NCBI GenBank assembly: GCA_002118135.1
Contig: BDIU01000210.1
Span: 232 to 64,231 of the forward strand
Length of the DNA: 64,000 nucleotides
Reading direction: 5' to 3'
Source of the DNA: Trebouxia sp. TZW2008
Lineage: Eukaryota > Chlorophyta > Trebouxiophyceae > Trebouxiales > Trebouxiaceae
The position numbers were made by a program, and so were the translations under genes. A model generated the notes under the pieces. That model was not told where the DNA came from, did not search any database, and saw only the letters and a program-made list of their open reading frames with translations. Of the stretch, positions 11,606 through 23,600 are shown piece by piece (position 1 is the first letter of the stretch; the number at the start of each line of letters is the position of its first letter).

Positions 11606-14600
11606 ATGTCAACCGAGTGGGACCGTTGGCCGGAAGACGCAACATCGCTTAAAGTGACACAGGTCTGGACTGCAAGCAAAAAGTCATTGCACAGCTGTCC
11701 TTTGCCTGTCACGCTTTGCCTCACTGAAGTTGCTGTACCAACAAATGGGCAGAGCAGCAAGTACTTCGGTTCTCGTTTGGTTTTGGCATAACAAAAAAAC
11801 GCTGAGCATGCAAGCGTGCTCATTGTGCAAGCTAGCACGGCAGCGGAACCACATGGTTCAAACAAGTTACGTCTGCACAATCGCAGGGACCACCTGGCTC
11901 AGCTTCCACTTCAGAGACATTTGAGCAGCCAGGGAGCAGTGGACCTCCTTTTGCAAAGCCAGCAGCAACAAGAGCCAGCGCTGGCAGGCGGGGTTCCATA
12001 ACACGTCTAGGTGCCAACATCAGTACAAAATCTGGCTTTTCAGATCCTGCTGCAAATGCTCAGCTTGACCAGCCTGGCGGTACAGCAGATCCTAGTTCAG
12101 GATCTGTGCCCTCAGCAAAAGCAGCTCGAACCCCAGTGTCTGCTGGAGTTCAGAAACTTGTGACTCAGCTCTCCAGTAAGGCACCAACCTCAAGCAAAGG
12201 CACCGCAGAGAATGATACAGACAGCATGGAAAATTGGCAATGCATGCTGGCAGATGACTCCAGTCTGACTTCCTTTATGCCGCAGCCTAGAAGGCCCAGG
12301 AGCTCTGTTGGCATGCCTGATGCCAGCACGCAGTCAACAGCAGCAGCAGCAAAGGAACCAGGCAGTCTTGCCGCAACCCTCAGGTCAGAGGCAAACTCGC
12401 ATGTTGGGCCACCTTCAGCTGCAATTCAGCGCAATGCAGCATCAGCAATGGCACGCAGCAAGAAGATCACTAGTTCATCAGGGGTTCCTACAGATGTGGC
12501 AGCAAGCAGGCAAGCTGAGCATCAACAGGACCCTCCTGCAGCATCAGCTTCCTCTGATGAAAAGCCAGTGATTGGCACAGATACTGCTACTATACAAGGC
12601 AGCAAACCTCCCACTCAGCAGCCATTGGCATCTAATCTACAGCTGTCCATTCCAGCTGTTGGTGGGTCATTGGCTTTCGCGTTAGCAGACACACCAGCCA
12701 GCATGCCTTCTAGCACTTTGCCTGACAGTGCAGTAGGGTTGAAACCAGCACATGACAAGTCTAGAAGCATCTCAGGATCAGCACCTACTGCGCTTGACAG
12801 GGCTTTGCCATCAATGGGGTCAAACAACACTGCCAAGTCAAGGAGTGCACAGCGCTATGCGGACTTGATGGCAAACCTTGGGGTAGCTAAACCCCCAAAT
12901 GAGCCTGCAGACCAGAAGGCTCCTTCCAGATTGACAGAAGGCAGAACAGCAAGCAGGCGAGCCAGCCTGTTCGGTGCACCACCTGCATCAAAAAGTACAG
13001 CAGCGTCAGAAGCTGCCTTGCCCTCAAAGTCAAATGCAGCTGCTGACAGGACATTGACAATTCCTAAAGCTGCAGCTGCAGGTCAAAAGCTGGCATCCAC
13101 AGCAGATATTGAGACCTCGCCAGGATCTGCAAAAGAAGCTGCAAGGTCTACTGCAGAGTCTGTTGTGAAGCCATTGTCAACAGCTCCACCTTCAGGCTCA
13201 CCTGCGATGGCAGTGCCACCAGCAGTAGCTCGATCTGCAGTCGCTTCAAACAGAAGCCTGCCCAAGCAGGTTCAGCTTGAGACCCTGCCCTCTAACAGCT
13301 CTTCTGGCAGCCAAGCACCTGCACGCAAGACAGCAGCACCACCTGCTCAAGCACAGGCAAAGCCTTTGTCCAGCAGTCAGCAAACTACTAGCCAGCAGCC
13401 TCCTGCAGCGCCTTCATCCAGACTGCCGCCTTTTGACAAAGTAGCGGCGGCTCCATCTGCTCAAGCTGCTGCAGCAGCCAAGGCTGTCAGTGCCAGCCAT
13501 GCACATGCCAAGTCTCCATCCCTCACTACACACACAAAGCATGTGACAGCGGTCACTTTGCCTCAATCCTCACTCTCTGCTGCAGCAGTCTCATCGGACC
13601 TAAAACTCACTGCACCCTCTGCAGTGCCCAGCCCTTCGTTCAATGTGTCACAAACAGCTGACACTGCAGATGCTGATGATCTTGACCATGTTCTGGCTAA
13701 GGAAGCTCAGCCAGAAACTCAGCAGTCACAGGACTTGCCTCAGGGCCATCAGGAACCGTCAACTGTGCTGGGTGACGCAAAGTCCGCCTCCACGGCCCAT
13801 CCAGCTGTTCAAGCTAACAGTGTGCAGTCTGCAAGTCAGTCCCCAAGTGCTTTGGCCAAAGCCACATGTGTGGAAGCTGCTCCCGTATCAGATAGGCAGG
13901 CTGTGTCATCACAGCATGCAAAGCCTGTGCATCATGATAACAGCAATGCATCAGGTCAAGGAGCGGGAGCCAATGCAGAGGCAGCCAAACAGGCCTTTGT
14001 GCCCATCCCTTTTGGAAACTCTTTGGCAAATCAGCCTCAAATCAGTGTCATGAGCTTCAATGACGGATCCCTAGATGATGACTTTGATGACTTGTTCTTC
14101 GACAGCATTGGCACAGGTACTGCCGCAGGTGTGCTTGCTGGTGCTCTTGTCCACTGCATTTGGGATCTGCTGTACAAACTTCATCATGCACTAAGTTCTT
14201 GTCGCAGCCATTTGCCGTAACGATCAACTGCGCACAGAACTTTTTCAAGCGTCTCACAGGGGTAAAATTGCATTTGAAAGCATTTTGTCGCAACAACTCT
14301 TAGGTAGCAGGCACGTGTGTCGCCTATGTAGTTGTGACGCACTCAGCATGGCATGATGTGGTGCTTGAATTGACAGACGCACTTCTTGCAGGTGACGCAA
14401 GCACCAATCATATTACCCAAGTTGGTGACACAAAGCTTTTGCCTACAAAAGCTGCAGCTGCTGGAGTTTTAAAACCCCGTCAGGTGTGAAGCTCAATGCT
14501 TATGATTGCTTGTGCTCTGAATGCCATATGCTGTCCAAATGATGCAAGCTTGGTAGTAGCATCTGGTTTAGCTTACTAATTTCACACAATACATTCTGTG

Positions 14601-17600
14601 CTCATCAGCACCTTCCTTGGCACCTGCTCTGCCAGGCAGTGTGAGTTGAAAAGCTTTTGTGCCCTTGTACCTTTTTGCATACACATAAACTGCAAGCAAA
14701 TGTGCTAGGTAATGCATATTGTTCTCGAGTTGAGCAACAGCACCGCACAATCAGCATCAGGAAGCAAGCACATGATTCAATGCCTGCATCACAGTGAGCC
14801 ACAGTCAGCAATGGAAGTTGTTGTGCAATCTCCAGGACTTGATGATGCTGTGCAGGTGCCAGGGACCCCATCAACCACATCAGCTCCGGCAGCAGCAGTT
14901 GCACCGTCTTCTGCTGCACCGTCTTTGGTTGCACCAGATTTGGCTGCACCATCTTCTGTTGCATCTTCTGCAGCGCCTCAGAAGGAAGTGAGCAGCGCAG
15001 CCATGTCTCAAGAGCTGCCATCATTCCATGACTGGAGCCAAAATACTGCCTCGCCATCCTCCAAAAGTGACGCTACCTCGGGTGTTGCTGCAGCTCCAGC
15101 AGCGCCATCTGATGCAGGCAAGCAGTCACAGAATGCTCAGCCCAGATTGCAGAACAGATCTGGACAGCCTGATTTGGCTGATGCCAAGAGTGTGGTGAAT
15201 ACTGCAGGTTTGGCACAAACTGCTTCAGCATCAGCAAAGCTATCAGCAAAAGAGCAAAGTGAACCTAAGCTGTTTAATCATCAGGAGTCAACTCTGCCAG
15301 ATGATGTTGCTGACCAGCAAGACAAAAGCCTCCAGTCAGAGTCACAGGCATCAGACATGACTAACGCTGGCAATACTGCAGATGTCAGTAGTCAACAGCA
15401 AGGTGAGCCATGTACCAACTCACACCACGCCTCTTCGCAGCTCAATCATGCATATAATGTGCTTGCTATGCTCTATAATTGCTGAGGCACCCCGAGCCTT
15501 CACTTGCAACACATCTGTCACATGCACCTTTGCCTTGAGCCAAACTCCTCTCGTGCAAGTTGTTCATCTTGCTGGTTGTAGTTCGTTGACGCCAGCCGTG
15601 AAGCCTGTTGCCCTGACAGACTAGCGGCTTGCTCATTTGTTCTTGTCAGCTGTGCAGGTAGTAGTCCTCAACAAGCCATGTTCAGCATCCCTTTCAGTGG
15701 ACAAGCAGACAGCTTTGCTGAAGGTGATGATGATGTCTTTGGAGAGGGTCTCAGTCAGCAGCAGCCAGAGCCCTTCAGTGCAGCTGCACCTATGCAAACC
15801 CCTGTTGGGCCAGAGCCATCATTCAGCTTTGACGACTTTGGTGAAGAGCAGCAGCAGCAGCAGCAGCAGCAGTGGGGTGCCCCTATCTCTTCTGATCAAG
15901 CCCGGCCCCAACCTCAGCCACAATACCTATATGCGTCTCAGGATCAGGGTGCATTCCCATCTCCATATGCATCTCAGCTGCTCATGCAGGAGCATCAAGC
16001 TCAGCAGCTATCAGCAGCTAACCAGGCTTCGCTGCAGACAGGCCTGCCTCAGCCCCTCTGGCCTCACCAGACTGCTCAGACACATGCGCATGCATCAACG
16101 GGTTTCACCCCTCAAAAATTGTCTTCAAGCTCAACTCTGCGCCCTGCAAATGGGGAGTTGCCTTTGGCACCAGCCAGCCTGCCTGCCCAGCAGAACCTAA
16201 ACTTCCCTGCAGCGTCTTCCAGCCTGCCTTTCCAGCAGACAGCGGCCCCCCCTTCAGGTCTGCCTTTTGGGCAAGCAGCTCCCCCACAGCAGGGGCACAC
16301 ACCTGCCCCACTGCCTTTGCAGCTGCCAGGGGGTCCACTGGCAGTGAGCACCCGGAGGGTGCCATCACCACCTCCTCATGACGCTGCTGTCAGCCACGCG
16401 CAGCAGAGCCCCTACAGCAATGAAGCTGCATGGAACGGTGCAATCTCCTGCTTGCCTATCTCTTGACAGTGATGTGTAAAGGGCACACCTTCATCATTTC
16501 CCCCGATGTGCTGTTTTCATATTGCATGCACTGGCAGTACTTAGTAGGGGTGCAGCAGCAGGGACCAGGTGCCAACATATTCTCAGCAGGAGAACAGAGT
16601 CGTGCTGTTGTCAATGCAAGATGTGATGTGTTCTGCACATGTCGACATAACGTCAGATCTGCAATGAGTCACACCTTTTCACTGTGTGTGTAGCAAAGCT
16701 GCACCACGTACAGGAAGCAGTCTGTCCAAAGCACTTTGCAAGGTTCGCCAACATGATTGTGATATTGTAGGTCAGGGCTACGTTGCTCAGTCAGCACCTG
16801 GTCCAGAAGACACTCAAGCAAGCACCTCACAGCAGTATGACCCTTGGGCAGGTCAGCATGTGCCATCTCAAGGCTTTGCTCCCAGCACAGCTGATCCATA
16901 TCAGTCATATACACCTCCAGTCGAAGCGCCCTTCCCTGCTGCTGTGGCTCCTGCAGCTTCTGCATTTCCAGCAACCATGTCCAGTCCTTTTGCCCAGGCA
17001 GCCTATAACCCTGACCCCTGGCAGCCCCCGCAGCAAGTCACTACTCCTTCTTCAGCCCTTCACCAGCCTGCTGCTGCACCAGTCTTCCCAGTTGCATCAC
17101 AGCTGGCAAACCCTTGGGCTCCTGGCGCAGCATACCCTGATGCCAGCCTTTGGGATCAGCATGCAGCTGCTGTCAGTCCCTGGGACACTGGGGCAACAGA
17201 AGCAAATGCTGCAGAAGCCGTGGCAGCAGGCTACAGCAGCCAGGAGTCTGGGTACAGGTCCACTGACGGCAGGCCTGCAGTTGCTCTGATGCTGTTTGGC
17301 TTTGCTGGCAAGATGTACTGCTGGCGCCCGACGCCTGTTCCAGGTGAGCAAAGGGGCAACAGTTGCCAGATGGGATTTGACAGTAATTTTAAGATGTGTG
17401 CAATCCAGTGACAGCTTCATATCATTTGCATATTGCAAATGAAGGGAATCAGTGCGCAAAGCCATGAACCTCCAGAATGTGGACGCTGTGCATACTGTTC
17501 AACAGTCCTTGAACGGCATGAAGACAACGCTGACTGTGCTATCAGCTTGCTATAGGGTTTAGAAACTGCAGCTTGAGTGACAGAGCAAGCAAGCGCAGCT

Positions 17601-20600
17601 TGAATGTTATCAGCACAAAGATTTGCGTACTGGTCATCAGCTGCATCCCACCACGTGCTGCTGTGTGGAGAGTGCAAAGGTGCTTGTGCTGGCACTTTCA
17701 ATCTCCTACTGGTTGGCTGGCATGATGGCAGGTGTGCGGTGATGTGCAGGGCTGGCTGGTGCAGCAGGCGGCTTCACTGGCAGCAGCACAGGCAGCCTGC
17801 ATATACTTGCTTGGCCTGCAGCAACTGCAGACACACCAAGTCAGCAGCCTCCACAACAGCAGCAGCAGATGTCACCATGCCAACAGCAGGAGCAGCAGCA
17901 GGTATGAGATGAGTCCTGAAGCGCAGCATTCAGCGCTTCTGAGTGCACCTTGCCCTGCTTGTTCAGGTTTTGTTGCGGTAGAAAGCAGCATGACTTTTTG
18001 CGCACACAACCAGCTTAAGGCACCAGCATGCCTTGGAGGCTGCGTGGATGCAAGGTGCTGTATAAGAATTTCATGAATTACTGCTAATTTTGCAAGCTAG
18101 TTGTGGAAGGTCTGCAGCTGTGCAAGAGACAGCAGGTCTTAAATGATGTACCTGCTATCTTCTGGGCATTTTCATTTATTCATCATAAACGTGGGCTAGG
18201 CAGGCTCAGCAGGTCCAACTAGGTACGTACAGAAGCAATCAACTGTCTCAACCAGTTTGATCATGTGCTAAGCTAAACCAATTAGATTGGACATAAAGGG
18301 CGGAGAGGTCCTTGTACACAGTTGACTGCCAAGTATCTCTGGGTTTACCCTAGGCCCAAGTGCCTTAAAACTGCCCAAACATACACTGATAAGGCAGTCT
18401 GCCCTGTGTCATTTGTGCTGTGTGATCAAGCCATCTAAGCCTCCTATGGGCAACGACCTGATCAAGGCTAGGCAGCTTGCAAAGGGTCCTGATGCTGTCA
18501 TTGCTTCTTTTATCTCGCCAGATGAAGCCGTATAAAATCTCAGGCAGTTCATTTGGAAAACCTCAAGACGGTTCAAGTGATTCTTTAAAGCATGCCCGCT
18601 GTCACAACCATAGAGGAGCACAGACAGCACAACACTCTTGAAAAGCAGCAACTTCCTGGCAAGTGTCAAATTCTTGCAAGACCATACATGCGCCTTCAAA
18701 CTATGCCAAGCACAACTAGCACTGGCAATCCTGTGACCCATCTCAGAGTCTAACCTGGCATCACTAAAAAACATGCTGCCAAGGAATTTGAACTTGTGCA
18801 CTGCTTCAATAACACACAAAGGTCTAGAGCAGCTGCCTCTGACTCAGCATTCCTGCCAACAATCAATCGTCGACACTTCAATCTCTGGGCAATTGCAGAC
18901 GTTTCAGAACAAATGGGCTTCTGCATCAGCAATCCAGCCAAGCCAATTTTTTAGGATCAGTGCTTGGCGTTGAGCTCTGGCATTGAGAAGTTCTGCAGAA
19001 TTCTAGTTGTCACAACAAAAGGGCCGACCAGTGGGTGCCTGTGCCTCGTATATGCAGACATAGCTGTTTTGAGCTCTCACTGATTTTTGCCACAGGTGCC
19101 TGCATTATCCGCCAGTCACCGTCTGATGAGCCAGTTCCCAGGACCCCTCATGCCCAACACACCCAAAGACAAGGTAACCACCTCAGTAAAGCACTGCCAT
19201 ACCTTCTGTTGCTTCTGTTGTAAGATGTGCTATGGTGCTGTTTCAACAGCTGACCTGAAGCAGAAGACAGCTTGCAATCTTGTCCTGCCTTGGACCCAAC
19301 AGCAACTTTGCACACAATTGTCATGCTTGAGTCGTTCGGCAGGCAAGTCCTTGGTCTGCATACCTGCTTGAGCTCACACGACTCACTGCTTCTGCATGCT
19401 CTACAATGTCAGGCCTTGTGCAACATGCACATGTCAAGCAGTGTGCTGAATGCTTGTACAATCTAACAGCTTTCCTGCAGTGACTTCACATCGCACTTGA
19501 GTGCAGGTCTTGAGCTTTGTAGCAGAGGCATGTCAGAGGTGTGTGGAGTGGGAGGCACACCCTGGGCAGGCAGGGGACTTGATGATGCTATGGAAGGTGT
19601 TGCAGCTGCTGTGCCAGCATAAGGGCACCTTGCAATCCCCTGTTGCCCCTGGCACCAACGCCAACACTCCAGGTGATGGTCACATCAGTGTCATGTCCTC
19701 ATGTGACAGCAAGCTTTGTTGATGCTTGTTTATGAGTAGCGCTGAATTTTCAAGATCTCTGCCCCACCCTTGTGCATTGGGTTTAAGCTCAAGAGAACGA
19801 GTAAGCTTTGCTCAGCTGTCCCCGTTGATAGATTGATTGCCCAACAAGGTGTCAAAGGGACATGCGCATATCGCTGACCTACTGCGTGGATCACGTTCGT
19901 ATTTTCTTTTTAGCATGTTGCACACATCTTGCAGAGCGCAGCACTTAATGTCTCAAAAGGTTTGATTTGCTGAAAGCATCCACTGGCAATGTTGAGACAA
20001 GCAGGGCAGACAAGCCTTCTCAGAGATGGGTGCTTCCATCCCTGAAGTGCATGACGGGAGTGGGTCTTGCGCATCACCTGAACATCATGCAAAGCCTGTT
20101 TGAGGCTGCTTTCAAGGGAGGTCATGTCACCCAGTCAGGATGCAACAGACTGCCCCCAAACATTTTCCCCTAGATCTGCAGGGCAGACTCTCGGGCAAGG
20201 CCTAATCTAGTGCCGACATACATGAGCGTTGAAGCATCACCTGAATCACTGTACACCAAAGCTCTACAGGTGGCAGTGCACTTTTGGCATCAATCAAGCT
20301 ATTACTGCTGTACAGAAGCACAGTTGTCTGCCATCCTGCTGGCTGAGCAGAGCCAGTCCAGTGCCCCTGTTGTCACTTCTTCCCCAGCTAGCCCCTGGTC
20401 CAATGCCTCAGCAATTTTTGGGGCAGCGGGGCATGGGTCAGGCGGCAACAGCCTGCCCTCAGAGGTGCTGCAGCCCCAACCTGCCTTTGACGATTTGCAG
20501 CAGGCTGCAGGGCAATTGCAGCAGCTGCTGATGGCTGGCCACCGTTTAGAGGCCCTCAGGCAAGCCAGAACTGTCCCTGCCATTTGCCCGACCTCTTCCT

Positions 20601-23600
20601 GACATCAATCCTTGCCTTTCGGGTCAACCTCCAGTCCAAGCTTTCATTTCCCAGGTTGTGTTGAGCTGCATGTGCATGGGTCCCTGGGTCTTTGTCTGCT
20701 GCGCTATGTTGTACACTTGTGCACAGCTCTTGAATGTCAGACCGTCTATCACTGATGCCGCTCATCCGGCTTTTTGTCAAGTAGAATGAGTTGAGGTATG
20801 ACTGCTGAAGCTGGCTGCAGGATAGCTGTTGAAGGCAAATTGTGGGGCCCTGCACTGCTGCTGGCACGACACTGTGGTGACAAGGCTTTCTTTGACACAG
20901 CTGCAGCCATGGCCAAGGGCAGCACCACAGCAGGCAGCCCTCTGCACACTCTCACTCTACTCATGAGCGGTAAAGCAGACACTGTGCACGCTGGGCATGC
21001 TAGGCCTGATGCCAAGTCAAAGGCCAACTTGGCAAATGCTGCTGATTCGGCACCATTGCCTGCTAGTCCCTTTGGACTGGGGGCAGCAATGCCGACACAG
21101 GATGTGCTAAGTCAGTGGCAGGGCAATCTGGCCATCTTAGCTAGCAACAAGGTGGCTGGCAATGAGGCAGCCATGGTCCAGCTAGGGGAGAGATTGTGGC
21201 GTGAGAGGTCACAGGTGAACTCATGCAACAATGTGTACAGCTGCATTGACTTCAGTTCAGCTCAGACAGCAAGGCATGCAGCTGTGTACTGCAGGAACAA
21301 GCCCTGAGGTTCAGTTGTAATGTGTTGGCGCCTAGTGGCGCCTGAGCTGTTAAGCTGGGCCATGTTTGTCATTCAGGGGTTGCACAGGATGCAAACAAGC
21401 TCAGCAAATGTTACTGGGCTCGCGTATATATGTGACATTGCCAATTCACCAGACTGTGTATATACATTGCTGTTGACATACTGCCCACAATGGCACTACT
21501 GCATCCTTCAAGCCAGCTTGATGCGCAGTTGACACATTGTATATCTGATGTTGTTCCATACAAAGAACCTTGCTGTCAACTTTTTGAAACACCTTGCTAT
21601 GCTGCACTATCTCAAGCAGCTGTATACAAACATGTACTAGCACGGTGTGCATGCTGGTGCGCAGGCTGTGGCGGCGCATATATGCTTTGTGTTGGCTGGC
21701 GTGCACACCCAACCATGCGACCCAGCTTCCCAGGTATGCCTGGTGGGGGCAGACCACCGCAGCCTGCCCCGCTGCTTTGCCAGCACTGCTGCCATCCAGC
21801 GCTCAGAGGTGCTGGAGTGGGCGCGCTCACAAGGTACTGCACAATACCACCTCCTCATTTCCACCTTGAGTCCATGCTGCCACTTTTGCTGACTGCATGC
21901 AAATTTGTGTTTAACAGATACTGAGACTTGAGATATGCACATGCAACGAGCTTAAGGAGATCACACCTTTTGTGCTGACAATGTTGCTTGCATTCAGCGC
22001 ACTACTGCTGATTGCCAGTATCTGTAACATGCATTCAGCCCACTACTGCTGATTGCCAGTATCTGTAACATGGCAATTGCACAACTGTCATGGCTAGCCT
22101 TGACACCTTGTCATAAGCAGAAAAGGTACAAGACTCTGCCAAAAAGCTCACTTCTGTTCATGCTCTCTGGGGTAACAACAAGTCTTGCATCACCACCAGT
22201 GACTCATTGCTTGCAGTTGCTGCTGTAGGCAACTCTAGCTACACACTGCAGCATGGATTGTTGCTGCTGCCTTACAAGTTGCTGTATGCTGCCCGCCTGG
22301 CAGAGCATGGCCTCCTCTCTGAAGCAGCCCAGTACTGTGGGGCAATTCAGCAGGCTCTTGGAGCCCTTCCCAAGCAGCCTCCTGCCCTTGCTGTCTGCAG
22401 GGCCTTCACCCAAGCACTCCTGGAAAGACTCCAGACATACGCTGCGGTAGGCTGTCTGGACTGTTTGCTTTTCTAGCTGCACATTGTTTCAGTGCAGTGG
22501 ATCTCATAAACTTCCAGCTTGTCATCATGCTACACCTGGCTGACCTGCGCTCCATGTGCATCACTGCTTGGCTTGGCCTTGCAGCCTCCCCTCACGGCAT
22601 GCCTTGTTTTCACATCACAAGATTGTTCAAAAAAGCGGCCAGTGTTGTGTGCTTGCATTTTGTCAAGTCACGCAGAACACTTGCAGCAGCTGAAGTTGAT
22701 GTGTTAGAGCAACCCAGTCACTCAAATGCTATCCCTGCCAATAATTAGTGCCGTCCGACCTGCACTTTATTGCTGATTTCTCCTGCAGGCGCACAATATT
22801 CCCTTGCAGATGTCTCGCTCAGGCTCAGTTCTGAGCATCTCAGGGGTTGGCAGATGGCTAGACAGGGGCTTGAGCAGGCTGATGGGCAGCCCAGACCCAC
22901 CCCCACCCCCCCAGTCAGGTCCAGGCTCTACAGGCTCTGCTCACTCTGACCCTGACCCCTACCTTGCCACTAACAGGCACCGCAGGAACACCAGTGACCA
23001 GTACCTGCAATCTGATACCCCTAAGGCAAGCCTTACCTCTTGTCCTGCCTTTGTAAGGCTGTGTTGCATTGGGTACTTGGCGCAATTGCACCAGTCTCTG
23101 GACATGAGAGCAGACATATGCCTGCCTTTTGACGGGAAAGCCTGATGTTGTTCACATGCATGCCGCCAACGCCTTTTCTGCTGGTGATGGGTTGGCAAGT
23201 GCACAGTATTTTCCATCTTCAACAGCAATGCAACCTCCGCAAGTGATTTGCAGCGAAATTGACGTGCGCATAGGAAAGTGCACAAGCAGACTGACTAGTA
23301 AGGTTCTTCATTGCCAAGCAACATCACTCAGCACTGCGTTTGACCACGTCTTGCCTAGGATGTCACATTAAGCATGCATGTGATTTGGACAATACCTGCA
23401 ATATGCACATCTTACTTTGTGATGAATCACAAGTCACACATCAGGAATGCAGGCCCTCGTCCTGAGTCCTGCTGAGATTGTTTGCAGGTGACAGTGCCCA
23501 AGCGCAGTCAGAGTTCACAGGACATGCTGGTGCTGCAACAGCGTCAAGCCAAGGTAGCACCTTCACTAGCTTCAACTCCTGAAAGGGCAGCGGATGCCCC

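Noticed and set aside
11209..11880. 223-codon minus-strand open frame upstream of SEC16
   Set aside because: It lies in a CpG-rich promoter block, where stop codons are rare. It has no known motif, and it overlaps the putative first SEC16 exon and intron.
13083..14029. Antisense open frames inside the large SEC16 exon
   Set aside because: They are shadows of the biased Ala/Ser/Gln codon use on the plus strand.
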